A program made the position numbers and the translations under genes. Positions 16,260-24,898 of a stretch of DNA of 56,767 nucleotides are shown here, one piece after another. The notes under the pieces are model-generated. The model was not told where the DNA came from and made no database searches. It saw only the letters and a list, made by a program, of their open reading frames with translations. Source of the DNA: Nitrososphaerales archaeon (GTDB lineage Archaea > Thermoproteota > Nitrososphaeria > Nitrososphaerales > Gagatemarchaeaceae); assembly GCA_030038395.1 (NCBI GenBank), contig JASHOZ010000033.1, positions 1-56,767 on the forward strand, written 5' to 3'. Positions within the stretch are counted from its first letter, which is position 1. Each line of letters starts with the position of its first letter.

Positions 16260-17729
16260 CTGCATCCGATCGAACGAAGAGTCCTAGCCTCGCTACTCGG
16301 CTCCTCCGGGCTTGAGTTCGGCGCACTCGTCGCGAGCTCTGGGCTCAAGGCAGACCAGGTCAGAAGGTCCCTCCAATGGCTCTCCTCGAAGGGGATGGTG
16401 GTCATCAGCGAGGCGGAGACATCGGCGCTGCTGGTAGAGGGGACACCGGCGGAGCTCGTCCTCGTCCGCGCTCTCGAGTCTGAGGGGCAGCTAACGATAA
16501 GCGAGCTGAAGTCGAGGTTCAGATCCGATGGCGAGTTCTCCGCCGCTTTCGGGAGGGCTAGAGCAGCCGGCTGGATCAGCCTCGACAACTCGCGTTCGCC
16601 TCCCTCAGTCAGGGTTGCCGACAGGAAGGGCGCCGAAGCGCTCGCAAGCGTAGTTGACTCCGCATCCCGCGGTGCCGCCGAGTCGGCCTTCACGGAGGAG
16701 GAGCGGAAGGTGATTGCGGAGCTTGTCAGGCGCGGAATCGTCAAGAAGCTGACCACGAAGTCGGTGACCGTTTCAATCACAGAGGCGGGAAGAAGCGCCG
16801 TCGCTGAAAGGGAGGCCGAGCGAGCGCTCGACAGGCTGTCACCCGAAGTCCTCGCCTCCGGCGAGTGGAAGGGGAAGCAGCTCAGGCCCATCGACGTCGA
16901 AGCAAGAGCGCCAGTCTTCTTCCCCGGCCGACGGCACCCGGTCAGGGACTTCATACGGGAGGTGAGGGAGACGTACGTATCGATGGGCTTCACCGAGCTT
17001 GAGGGGGGGAGCGTCCATCCTGCCTTCTGGAACTTCGACGCGCTCTTCATCCCGCAGGACCATCCCGGCAGGGAGATGCAGGACACGTTCTATCTCGAAG
17101 GCCTCTCCGACCGGACGCTCGCGAGGAAGGGAGTCGTCGCGAACGTGGCAGCGGCCCACGAGAACGGCTGGCAGACAGGGAGCAGAGGCTGGGGATATCG
17201 GTGGCAGATCGAGGAGGCCAGGCGCCTGGTCCTGCGGACGCACAACACGGTGCTCACTGTACGGGCTCTGTCCGAGTCGCGAGAGAAGGACGCCAGGGTA
17301 TTCGCCGTCAGCAAGGTCTACAGGAACGAGAGCCTCGACTACAAGCACCTCGCGGAGTTCCACCAGATGGACGGCATCATCGTCGGCGAGGGGCTCAACG
17401 TGAGGCACCTCATCGGATTCCTACAGGCGTTCTACAAGAAGCTCGGAATGCGAGACATCAAAGTCTGGCCCACATACTTCCCGTATACCGAGCCATCCCT
17501 CGAGGTCGTGGGTTACTCCGAGGCCGCAAAGGCTTGGATAGAGCTGAGCGGCTCAGGAGTCTTCAGGCCCGAGGTGACGGAGCCACTCGGAGTGAAGGTG
17601 CCCGTCCTCGCGTGGGGCCCTGGAGTCGAACGCCTGATGCTCATGCGCTTTGGCATCGACGACATGCGCGAACTGTATGGGAGCGACCTTGGCTGGCTGA
17701 GGAGAAGGGTGGAGCTTGCCGGTAGTTAG
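16260..17729 (+). CDS. pheS: Phenylalanyl-tRNA synthetase alpha subunit
   Basis: Class II synthetase subunit that carries the Phe-activating site. The N-terminal winged helices (LHPIERRVLASLLGSSG onward) precede the catalytic core, where RHPVRDFIREVRETYVSMGF, the motif 2 region (VSKVYRNESLDYKHLAEFHQ) and motif 3 (GWGPGVERL-type AWGPGVERLMLMRFG) are complete. In frame after the trpS stop there is no ATG, GTG or TTG before 16395, yet codons 16260-16394 encode typical PheS winged-helix sequence. The only candidate upstream is CTG at 16260. Starting at 16395 would remove about 45 conserved residues. The length of 489 residues from CTG is normal for archaea. Confidence 0.93.
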   Translation: MHPIERRVLASLLGSSGLEFGALVASSGLKADQVRRSLQWLSSKGMVVISEAETSALLVEGTPAELVLVRALESEGQLTISELKSRFRSDGEFSAAFGRARAAGWISLDNSRSPPSVRVADRKGAEALASVVDSASRGAAESAFTEEERKVIAELVRRGIVKKLTTKSVTVSITEAGRSAVAEREAERALDRLSPEVLASGEWKGKQLRPIDVEARAPVFFPGRRHPVRDFIREVRETYVSMGFTELEGGSVHPAFWNFDALFIPQDHPGREMQDTFYLEGLSDRTLARKGVVANVAAAHENGWQTGSRGWGYRWQIEEARRLVLRTHNTVLTVRALSESREKDARVFAVSKVYRNESLDYKHLAEFHQMDGIIVGEGLNVRHLIGFLQAFYKKLGMRDIKVWPTYFPYTEPSLEVVGYSEAAKAWIELSGSGVFRPEVTEPLGVKVPVLAWGPGVERLMLMRFGIDDMRELYGSDLGWLRRRVELAGS

Positions 17730-19350
17730 GATAGGCCTCCGGCGTTTCCAGCGGATGGTCGGGGCAAGCAGGTCGGAGATACTCGACAAGCTCCCCTTCA
17801 TCGGACTCGACATCGAGAGCTCCGACGGAGAAGCCGTCAGGGTCGAGTATAGCCCGAACAGGCCGGACCTTGGGACTGACATCGGGATCGCAAGGTCGCT
17901 GAAGGGCCTCCTAGGGAGGGAGACCGGGATGCCTGTCTATGTTGTGAAGCCCTCAGGCATATCGGTGTCGGTGGACGGCAGACTCTCCTCCGTGAGGCCA
18001 TGCATCGGGGCCGCCGCGGTGACGGGGTTGCGGCTCGATGCTGAGGACGTCAGGCAAATCATGTCGCTCCAGGAGGACCTCCACAACGGCCTCGGCAGGA
18101 AGAGGAGGGTCTTCGCGATAGGACTCCACGACTTGGAGCGTGTGGCACCGCCGCTTTCCTACATGGTGGTCGGGCCAGACTGCAGCTTCGTCCCGCTTGG
18201 CTCGCGTGCGCCCGCAACAGTCGGGAGCATCCTCACGGATACTCCGGAGGGGCGCTCGTACGGGGCTATCATCCCGGGAAGGGGCAAGTACCCGATCATC
18301 AAGGACTCGCGTGGCTCCGTCTTGTCCTTTCCCCCAGTGATCAACGGAGACGCCACGAGGGTCACGGAGAAGACGAGAGCTGTGCTGGTCGAAGTCACCG
18401 GGACCGGGCAGGGCGCGGTCGACGACGCGCTCGCGGTCGCGACGACCACCCTCGCCGAAGCCGGAGGGAGAATAATGAGCGTGCGAGTCGAACGACGGGG
18501 CTCGGTTCGCGAGACACCCGACCTCTCGCCTGTGCAACTCCCGCTGGACACTGATCTGATCAGGAGGGTACTCGGCCTTCAACTGACAGGACAGGAGATG
18601 GTCGAAGCGCTGGAAAGGAGCCGTCTCTCGGTCCGAAGGACGACCGTGTTCGCCGCCAGGTACAGGGTCGACCTGATGCACCGCGTCGACCTAGCGGAGG
18701 AGGTGGCGCTGGGCTACGGCATCTGGCGGATCGGTCCACTCTACCCGCCAAGCAATCAACCAGGGTCCTTCCATCCCTTCGAACAGTTCCTCGACGCCGC
18801 TTCGACGGTGATGGCGGGAGCTGGGATGTTAGAGATGATGACGTTCGAGCTCGTCGACGAGGGCTCGATGTACGCGAGGTTCGGCAGGTCGGGCGCGGCC
18901 AAGGTGGCTGTCCACCAGCCCCGAAGCCTGGAGCACTCCGTCCTCAGGGACAGCTTGATCCCCAGCCTGATGACCGCGCTGTCGGAGAACGTCAGGTCAG
19001 ACTACCCGCAGCGCATATTCGAGATCGGCAGGGTCTACTCTCGCGTCGCAGACGGGGTCTCCGAGTCGTGGCATCTCGGGTGTCTAGTGGCGCACTCCCA
19101 GACTTCCTTCTCCGAAGCGAAGATGTTTCTGGAGGCTGTGTGCCGGACATTGGCAGGCGCGGAAATATCGGCGCATGAGGCGGAACATTGGGCATTCGCT
19201 CACGGTAGATGCGCGTCAGTCGGCATCAGTGGACGCATGGTCGGGCATGTAGGAGAGCTGAGTGCGGAAGCTGTGGACGCGTTCGGGCTCCGGGTCCCCG
19301 TGGCAGGGTTCGAGGTAGACCTAAGAGAACTCCGCAAACAGCTAAAATAG
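17716..19350 (+). CDS. pheT: Phenylalanyl-tRNA synthetase beta subunit
   Basis: A 544-residue archaeal-length PheT, which holds the editing site and forms the alpha2beta2 enzyme with PheS. It starts at TTG 17716, overlapping pheS by 14 bases. Recognisable regions are the N-terminal B1-like block FLGDLDIES-type (FIGLDIESSDGEAVRVEYSPNRPD), the B3/B4 editing region (AIIPGRGKYPIIKDS), the B5 helix-turn-helix (LDTDLIRRVLGL ... DLMHRVDLAEEVALGYG) and the class II-like core with DYPQRIFEIGRV. Overlap with pheS indicates coupled translation for stoichiometric subunits. Confidence 0.95.
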   Translation: MPVVRIGLRRFQRMVGASRSEILDKLPFIGLDIESSDGEAVRVEYSPNRPDLGTDIGIARSLKGLLGRETGMPVYVVKPSGISVSVDGRLSSVRPCIGAAAVTGLRLDAEDVRQIMSLQEDLHNGLGRKRRVFAIGLHDLERVAPPLSYMVVGPDCSFVPLGSRAPATVGSILTDTPEGRSYGAIIPGRGKYPIIKDSRGSVLSFPPVINGDATRVTEKTRAVLVEVTGTGQGAVDDALAVATTTLAEAGGRIMSVRVERRGSVRETPDLSPVQLPLDTDLIRRVLGLQLTGQEMVEALERSRLSVRRTTVFAARYRVDLMHRVDLAEEVALGYGIWRIGPLYPPSNQPGSFHPFEQFLDAASTVMAGAGMLEMMTFELVDEGSMYARFGRSGAAKVAVHQPRSLEHSVLRDSLIPSLMTALSENVRSDYPQRIFEIGRVYSRVADGVSESWHLGCLVAHSQTSFSEAKMFLEAVCRTLAGAEISAHEAEHWAFAHGRCASVGISGRMVGHVGELSAEAVDAFGLRVPVAGFEVDLRELRKQLK

Positions 19351-19559
19351 CCGGGCGCCTTCCAGGCTCAAGACGGCTTTCGTTCAAAAGCGCGCAAAAC
19401 GGCCACCTGCGAAGGCGGAGACGCTTTGATGAGCGGATGGTTTACCCAGTCGCGCGACAGCCGAAGGCCGTTTGCCCGTTGAAGAGGCTTGGTGACAACC
19501 CCTGCTAAGAGCCGGGAGGTGATCCGGGCCCGTCAGAGACGGGCAACAATCAAACTCTC
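19351..19559 (+). other. Intergenic region with hairpin before the toprim gene
   Basis: 209 bases without a supported gene. A perfect 7-bp hairpin (GCCCGTC, loop AGA, GACGGGC) lies at 19528-19544, 15 bases before the ATG at 19560. The region is strongly purine-rich with further GC-rich partial hairpins, so a structured leader or small RNA is possible, but I cannot match it to a known family. Confidence 0.4.
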
Positions 19560-19979
19560 ATGGGGATGGCCATGATAGACAAGCATCAGCGAGCCATCGA
19601 CGCGTTCGGCGCCTTCGCCGAGGGTCTCGTACGCGACCTCGACCAGATGTCTGCCGAGGGCTGGGCAGTCTTGGTCGAAGGGCGGCGCGACGCAAAGGCC
19701 CTACGGGCGCTGGGGTTCAGCGGGCGCATCGCCGAGACCTCTGCGTACAATAAGAAGGGCACTAGGGCGTTTGGGGGGAAGTCGAGGGTAGTCATCCTTA
19801 CCGACCTTGACCGAGAGGGAAGCGTCCTCGCGGCGCGGTACGTGAAGGCTCTCACCCACGACGGCCTCGTGGTCTCCCTCGCGGAGAGGAGAAGGTTGAA
19901 GCACGCCTCGAAAGGCCTCTTCCTCCACATAGAGAACCTCGCCCGCTTCGGTCACTCGGCCATGATCGAGCCGACCTGA
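19560..19979 (+). CDS. Toprim-domain protein, archaeal UPF0292-like
   Basis: A 139-residue single-domain toprim protein. The first acidic motif is VLVEGRRDAKALRALGF (Glu at about 40), and the DxD motif is VVILTDLDREGSVLA. It resembles archaeal toprim proteins related to the 5S rRNA maturase RNase M5, which cut or modify nucleic acid. The substrate is not known. It lies between pheT and dnaG, another toprim protein, but is not a fragment of it. An alternative start is the ATG of MAMIDKHQ. Confidence 0.8.
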   Translation: MGMAMIDKHQRAIDAFGAFAEGLVRDLDQMSAEGWAVLVEGRRDAKALRALGFSGRIAETSAYNKKGTRAFGGKSRVVILTDLDREGSVLAARYVKALTHDGLVVSLAERRRLKHASKGLFLHIENLARFGHSAMIEPT

Positions 19980-20030
19980 CGCGAACCCCCCTCTAGAAGG
20001 AGCCGCTCGTCCCCGAAATCCATACCACGA

Positions 20031-20041
20031 AGTTTATATTC
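20031..20041 (+). promoter_or_regulatory. Promoter TATA box upstream of dnaG
   Basis: AGTTTATATTC lies 85-95 bases before the dnaG TTG, so transcription should start near 20060 and leave a leader of about 65 bases. This is unlike most first genes in the window, whose boxes lie 25-35 bases from the start. Confidence 0.55.
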
Positions 20042-20125
20042 ACGATTTTTGCCCCGCAATTCTAGTTACGCTAACACCGTTAGGTACGAGTTAGAGCAAA
20101 ATGAACGAAACAGGTGTGAAAGAAA

Positions 20126-21298
20126 TTGCCAGAGTCGGGTATAGTAAAGTATCTAGTAAGACTGAAATTTGAAGTCGATGGGGTCGTAGAAAGAGCCGAC
20201 GTCATCGGGGCTATCTTCGGCCAGACCGAAGGTCTCTTCGGCCCGGAAATGAATCTCAACGAGCTGCAGAAGAGCTGGAAAGTCGGCAGAATAGAGATCA
20301 ACCTCGAGTCGAAGAACGACAAGACGAAGGGCGAGGTCATCGTCCCCATGTCGACCGACATCGGAACCGCGGCGCTGATTGCCGCGGCGGTAGAGAGCGT
20401 CGACAAAGTGGGGCCATGCAGTGCGCGCTTCAACCTGAGCGCCATAGAAGACGTGAGAGCTACCAAGCGCAAGCAGATCGTCGACAGGGCGAAGCTCATC
20501 GTGCGCGACTGGAGTTCGAAGACCTCCAGCGAAGGCGAAAACGTGCTGAAGGACGTCACCGAGTCCACCAAGAGGGCGAGGGTGATCAACTACGGCATCG
20601 AAAACCTGCCAGCGGGGCCGGGAGTCTACTCGTCCGATCTCGTCTATCTGGTGGAAGGGAGGGCGGACGTCGTGCTGTTCCTGCGGGCGGGCATTGAGAA
20701 CGTGGTCGCGCTTGAAGGGACCAGCGTTCCCGACTCGATTATCGAACTTGGAAAGAAGAAGCGCCTGATCGCAGTGCTCGATGGCGACAGAGGGGGAGAC
20801 CTCATCGAGAAAGAGCTCGCTCAGGTGGTCAGGGTGGAGAAGGTGCTTAGGGCGCCCGCAGGGAAGGAAGTCGAGGACCTGACGCCGATTGACGTGATCA
20901 ACATGCTGAGAGCCGAGAAGATAGAAGTGGGCCCGGGAGGGGCCAGAAGAGAGAGGGCTCAGGAAAGGCCGCAGGAGAGGCCCCCTGACGAGCAAGACGA
21001 GCCAGTAGTGGTGAAGACGCGCGAGCTCTACCCAAGTCTTAACGGAACCCTCGAGGCGATACTCCTCGACGCGGGGCTTCAAGAGGTCGGGAGATTCCCG
21101 ATAAGCGAGCTCGTCCAGAAGATGGAGAACTCGAGCGGCGCGCACTTCCTGGTGTTCGACGGCATCGTCACACAGAGGCTCGTCGAGTCCGCTACCAAGG
21201 TGGGCGTGAAGGGAATCATCGGGCACCGCACTGGCGAGCTGGGCAACATACCTGATGACGTCCGCATCGGAACCTTCAGGGACCTCGGGCTAGAGTAG
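20126..21298 (+). CDS. dnaG: Archaeal DnaG-type primase
   Basis: A 390-residue archaeal DnaG. The N-terminal domain (IVKYLVRLKFEVDGVVERADVIGAIFGQTEGL) is followed by the toprim domain with VYLVEGRADVVLFLRAGI and LIAVLDGDRGGDLI, holding the catalytic Glu and the DxD. Archaeal DnaG associates with the exosome and can synthesise short RNA in vitro; whether it primes replication is not settled. The C-terminal part after a polar linker (about 270-300) is a smaller helical domain. Start is TTG 20126 and a 23-codon frame (20101-20172) overlaps it. pelA follows after 9 bases. Confidence 0.94.
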   Translation: MPESGIVKYLVRLKFEVDGVVERADVIGAIFGQTEGLFGPEMNLNELQKSWKVGRIEINLESKNDKTKGEVIVPMSTDIGTAALIAAAVESVDKVGPCSARFNLSAIEDVRATKRKQIVDRAKLIVRDWSSKTSSEGENVLKDVTESTKRARVINYGIENLPAGPGVYSSDLVYLVEGRADVVLFLRAGIENVVALEGTSVPDSIIELGKKKRLIAVLDGDRGGDLIEKELAQVVRVEKVLRAPAGKEVEDLTPIDVINMLRAEKIEVGPGGARRERAQERPQERPPDEQDEPVVVKTRELYPSLNGTLEAILLDAGLQEVGRFPISELVQKMENSSGAHFLVFDGIVTQRLVESATKVGVKGIIGHRTGELGNIPDDVRIGTFRDLGLE

Positions 21299-21307
21299 CT
21301 CGGGCGC

Positions 21308-22363
21308 TTGATAATCACAAGGTTCGACCCGCGGCACGGCTACTGTTCCCTCATCGTCGAGTCAGCCGAAGACCTCTGGACGCTGAGGCGCGTCATCGAG
21401 AGGGGGGACGTGGTCGTGACGCGTAGCACACGGGTCGTCAAGAGAGAGGAGGAGTACTCCAGGCCCGACAAGGGCGAGAGAGTCAAGGTCACGGTTGCTC
21501 TAGCGGTTGAGGAGGTCGCGCTCGACAGCAGCATCGAGCGGATAAGAGTGAAGGGGTACATCACCGAGGCAAGCGACGAGACTGTGAGCAAGGCGGGGTC
21601 TCACGCCGTCACCATATCACCAGGGCACCCACTGACCATCCGCAAGGAGAAGTGGACCGCGTTGGACGAGAAGCTTATCCGCTCGTCCTCGGAGTCTTCG
21701 ACGCGTTTCGTCATCGTGGCCGTGGACAGGCGAGAGGCGGGGATTGGGGTCGTCAGCGGCTCGCACTTGGCCGTCATCTCGACGGTCGAGTCGGGCCTCG
21801 GCGGGAAGATGTCGGAAGAGCAGAGCTCCAAGCCCTACATGACCAAGGTCGCGGACATCGTCGCGAGTTCATGGAAGGCGGGGGACGAAGTAATCGTTGC
21901 AGGCCCAGGGAACTTCAAGAGCGCCATGGCCAACCAGTTGAGGGAACGACTGAGGTCGGCACCGGTCCGCATCGTGGAGGGCTTGGACACGACAGGAGCC
22001 GACGGGATACGTTCGCTCCTGAAGGAGCCTGCATTCCAGGAGGTCGCGAAAGGGTCGCTTCTGGTGAAGATGGAGAGCCTGGTGACCGAGGTCGTGAAGA
22101 GGGTCTCGGTCGGCGACCCGAAGGTAGCATATTCACTCCCCAGGGTCAGGGAGGCGGCCAGCGCCGGCGCGATCGAGGCGTGCGGAGTCTCAGACGACGT
22201 CTTCTCTGCGGGGGTCGACGAGGAGCAGCTTGTCCGCGTCCTCGACATCATCGAACAGAAGGGGGGGTCAGTCTACCTCGCCGACTCGTCGCTGGAGTTC
22301 GGGAAGCAAATCTCCGCCTTCGGGGGGATAGTCGCCCTCCTCCGTTTCGCGCTCAGAGCTTAG
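21308..22363 (+). CDS. pelA: Pelota homologue (ribosome rescue factor)
   Basis: A 351-residue archaeal Pelota/Dom34, which with aEF1A-type GTPase or ABCE1 splits stalled ribosomes. The N-terminal Sm-like domain is visible in DLWTLRRVIERGDVVVTRSTRVVK, the central domain in VVAVDRREAGIGVVSGSHLAVIS, and the C-terminal eRF1-like domain in ALRDVFSAGVDEEQLVRV-like VSDDVFSAGVDEEQL followed by GSVYLADSSLEFGKQISAFGGIVALLRF. Like other pelota proteins it lacks the GGQ motif. TTG start at 21308, nine bases after dnaG, so the two share an operon. Confidence 0.95.
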   Translation: MIITRFDPRHGYCSLIVESAEDLWTLRRVIERGDVVVTRSTRVVKREEEYSRPDKGERVKVTVALAVEEVALDSSIERIRVKGYITEASDETVSKAGSHAVTISPGHPLTIRKEKWTALDEKLIRSSSESSTRFVIVAVDRREAGIGVVSGSHLAVISTVESGLGGKMSEEQSSKPYMTKVADIVASSWKAGDEVIVAGPGNFKSAMANQLRERLRSAPVRIVEGLDTTGADGIRSLLKEPAFQEVAKGSLLVKMESLVTEVVKRVSVGDPKVAYSLPRVREAASAGAIEACGVSDDVFSAGVDEEQLVRVLDIIEQKGGSVYLADSSLEFGKQISAFGGIVALLRFALRA

Positions 22364-22619
22364 TGAGATACGGGAAGACTAGTTCGGCAAGGATGGCCAG
22401 GATCACCCCCCCTTTGATCAGATCCTTCCCCAGCCTTCTCTCAGTGTGAGTGTAGTAAAGGAGGAGCCCGACCATCAGCACGCTGACGTAGGCGAGCCTG
22501 GCGACATCGATTACGGTCGTGTCCAGTGTCGTCAGTATGGTCGTCATTATCGAAATGAACTGCTGCGCGAGCTGCTGGACAACGCTGCTGACATCAGGCG
22601 CTGCCGTTGACTCAGACAT
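22353..22619 (-). CDS. Small two-helix membrane protein
   Basis: 88 residues. The first half is amphipathic (MSESTAAPDVSSVVQQLAQQFISIMTTI), then a transmembrane helix at about 42-58 (LAYVSVLMVGLLLYYTH), a basic loop (TERRLGKDLIKGG) and a second helix at about 70-85. It resembles small archaeal membrane proteins without assigned function. The last 11 bases overlap the pelA 3' end in convergent orientation. The start ATG is in a clear context. Confidence 0.65.
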   Translation of the reverse strand: MSESTAAPDVSSVVQQLAQQFISIMTTILTTLDTTVIDVARLAYVSVLMVGLLLYYTHTERRLGKDLIKGGVILAILAELVFPYLTKL

Positions 22620-22658
22620 TCAGCATTGAATCGGCCGACATATATAACGGGCGCCCGG

Positions 22659-23882
22659 TCATATTATCCCGAGATACGAAGACAGCGGGAGGCTCAGGAT
22701 GAGGACCAGGACCAGCAGCGTCACCGCGATGGTCACGTTCATGACGGACTTCTCGCTCATCTTCCCGCGGACCGCCCCCTTCAGCCCTGCCATGAATGCC
22801 TGGCCCCCGTCGAGGGGATAGATCGGAAGCGCATTGAATATCGCCAGGTTCACGTTGATGAAGAAAAACCAGTACAGTAGGGTGGCGAGGGGGACGAGCG
22901 AGCTCCCGTAGGACGAGGTGTAGAACGGGGAGAGGGCGGCCGAGAAAGGCGCGAGGCTCTCGCAGTTCGTGAACGTGGGAATGCAGAGGTACAGGATGGG
23001 GCGCGTCAGGATGGAACTGGTGTACGTCGAGACGGTCGACTGAAGGTCGGAGTACCCGACCACGTCAACACCTATGAACCCTTCAGAGCTGTTTGAAGGG
23101 TTCTCTCCCACGGTCAGGTTGATCTGCTCAGTCCCTGACGGCGTCCAAAGCGTCATGTTGACCGTCTGTCCGGGTTTGTACCATGATGACTGGGTTATCT
23201 GGCTGGGGTTGTTGTACGGGGCGCCGTCCACTGCCGTGATGAAGTCCCCTGGCTCTATCTTCGCGGCCGCGGCCGGCGATGACACCGCCACCGACGCCAC
23301 TGCCAGCCCATCCGCCGCTGGCTTCATGGTCGCGACCACGCTGAAGAGCAAGAGGAGGAAGATGACCCCGAGGGCAAAATTCAACCCTGCGCCGGCGGCG
23401 AGCACGCGGCCAGAGTCCCGCGCCCTCGCCTGCTTGATTGCCGCCTCGTCCACGTCCACGAATGCGCCGATGGGTATCACGAGTAGGAAGATCAGACCAG
23501 ACGACTTGACTGGGAGGCCTAGGCTCCGTGCGATGACCCCGTGCGCCCCCTCATGCACCACCATGGCGAAGACGAGCGCCAACCATCCGTCGACAATCGG
23601 AAGGTAGGGGTTGACGCCCGGCAGCCCCAGATAGGCGAGCGGGGTCACACCCCTGATCGCCGTCCCCGCCGCCTGGGCGTTCTGCGAGAAGATGACAAGG
23701 AACTCTGCGAGGAACAGGAAGAGACCGAGACCTGCAGCTACCGGGAGTAGGTAGAGAAGGAGCCATCCGACGGGCTTCGACACCTTGTTCTTGCCCAGCC
23801 TATCCATCAGAGACTGAAACCGTCTCGTCCGCAGGAGCACGAGCCCGTACTGGAAGTCGACACGCTTGAAGTCCTCGGACAA
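22659..23882 (-). CDS. Site-2 protease (M50 family) with PDZ domain
   Basis: An intramembrane metalloprotease of about 408 residues from TTG 23882. The zinc-binding HEGAH lies in AMVVHEGAHGVIARSLG, and the C-terminal Asp is in FNALPIYPLDGGQAF. Between them are transmembrane segments and a PDZ-like domain (KIEPGDFITAVDGAPYNNPSQ). It would cleave membrane-bound substrates such as anti-regulators, which is an inference. The frame is open up to 23960, but that would overlap the start of the divergent thiolase gene. The TTG is about 25-30 bases from a TTAAAG box at 23909-23917, so the transcript is probably leaderless. Confidence 0.9.
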   Translation of the reverse strand: MSEDFKRVDFQYGLVLLRTRRFQSLMDRLGKNKVSKPVGWLLLYLLPVAAGLGLFLFLAEFLVIFSQNAQAAGTAIRGVTPLAYLGLPGVNPYLPIVDGWLALVFAMVVHEGAHGVIARSLGLPVKSSGLIFLLVIPIGAFVDVDEAAIKQARARDSGRVLAAGAGLNFALGVIFLLLLFSVVATMKPAADGLAVASVAVSSPAAAAKIEPGDFITAVDGAPYNNPSQITQSSWYKPGQTVNMTLWTPSGTEQINLTVGENPSNSSEGFIGVDVVGYSDLQSTVSTYTSSILTRPILYLCIPTFTNCESLAPFSAALSPFYTSSYGSSLVPLATLLYWFFFINVNLAIFNALPIYPLDGGQAFMAGLKGAVRGKMSEKSVMNVTIAVTLLVLVLILSLPLSSYLGII

Positions 23883-23908
23883 GCGATTTTCGCTCGCGCC
23901 CCGCTGTC

Positions 23909-23933
23909 GCTTTAAGCATTCACGCTTAATATG
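23909..23933. promoter_or_regulatory. Divergent promoter pair (site-2 protease and tRNA thiolase)
   Basis: GCTTAAAGC on the minus strand at 23909-23917 faces the protease TTG at 23882, and CGCTTAATATG on the plus strand at 23923-23933 faces the ATG at 23959. Both spacings are about 26-31 bases, so both messages may be leaderless and the pair shares one 77-base region. Confidence 0.6.
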
Positions 23934-23958
23934 AGACGGGGTACTGCGCCGACGAAGC

Positions 23959-24891
23959 ATGGACTGCTCGAAGTGCGGAGGGCGCGCGTTCTACGCCCGC
24001 AGATACTCAGGCGAGTCGCTCTGTCCTCGCTGCTTCGACGAGTCGATCGTCGAGAAGACGAGGAGAACCATCTCGAAGCACGGAATGATTCGCCGCGGAG
24101 AAAGGGTGGGCGTCGCAGTGTCAGGAGGGAAAGATAGCCTGTCTCTACTCCATGTTCTCCACAGGCTCGAGGCTAGGAACGGCGGGAGCCTGGTGGCGAT
24201 CTCGGTCGACGAAGGGGTCGCGGGGTATCGAGACGAGGCGCTCAAGCACGCCGCGGAGGCTTCCGTTAGCCTCGGGATAGAACACAGCGTGGTCTCTTAC
24301 AAGGAGCTGTTCGGGTTCTCGCTGGACCAGGCATTGGACTGGAAGGACGAGGAAAGGGAGGTGTCCTCCTGCAGCTTCTGCGGCGTCTTCAGGCGCAGGG
24401 CGATCGACTTGGCCGCGGAGAGGGCGGGAGTCTCGGTCGTGGCGACCGCACACAACCTCGATGACTACATTCAGACCTTCATGCTCAACCTCCTCCACGG
24501 CGACGTGGCGAGGCTCGGCTGGATGGACCCGTCCTATGCGGACGGCGGGTTCGCCGTGAGGCGCGTCAAGCCGTTCATGGAGATCTACGAGGAGGAGATC
24601 GCCCTCTTCGCGTATCAGACCGGCGTCCCCTTCCAGAGCGTCAGTTGCCCCTACATGCACGAAGGGCTGAGGACCGAAGTGCGTGACTACCTCAACCGGC
24701 TGGAGGGTGCCCATCCAGGAATCAAGAACGTCGTCTTGGGCTCTGCCCTGGACGTCATCTCGCGGTACGCGCGGGCAGAGGGCAAGGCGTCCCTCAGGTG
24801 CTCCGAGTGCGGGCGCCAGTCGTCGTCGCCGGTGTGCGGAGTCTGCAGAATGAAGTCGTCGATAAAACAGCACGTTAATTACACGGGCTAG
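23959..24891 (+). CDS. tRNA 2-thiolation enzyme, TtuA/Ncs6 family
   Basis: A 310-residue PP-loop ATPase that thiolates uridine in tRNA. A zinc finger with CSKCGG and CPRCF starts the protein, the PP-loop is GVAVSGGKDSLSLLH, and the catalytic CSFCG follows at about 135. A second finger at the C-terminus is CSECGRQSSSPVCGVC, and HNLDDYIQTFMLN belongs to the core. TtuA modifies U54 in thermophiles and Ncs6 modifies wobble U34. The sequence alone does not decide between them. It is followed immediately by the SRP RNA. Confidence 0.9.
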   Translation: MDCSKCGGRAFYARRYSGESLCPRCFDESIVEKTRRTISKHGMIRRGERVGVAVSGGKDSLSLLHVLHRLEARNGGSLVAISVDEGVAGYRDEALKHAAEASVSLGIEHSVVSYKELFGFSLDQALDWKDEEREVSSCSFCGVFRRRAIDLAAERAGVSVVATAHNLDDYIQTFMLNLLHGDVARLGWMDPSYADGGFAVRRVKPFMEIYEEEIALFAYQTGVPFQSVSCPYMHEGLRTEVRDYLNRLEGAHPGIKNVVLGSALDVISRYARAEGKASLRCSECGRQSSSPVCGVCRMKSSIKQHVNYTG

Positions 24892-24898
24892 AGGTCCG

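Noticed and set aside
19351-19559. RNase P RNA or H/ACA RNA
   Set aside because: Too short and lacking the conserved P4 core of RNase P RNA and a convincing ACA and K-turn arrangement.
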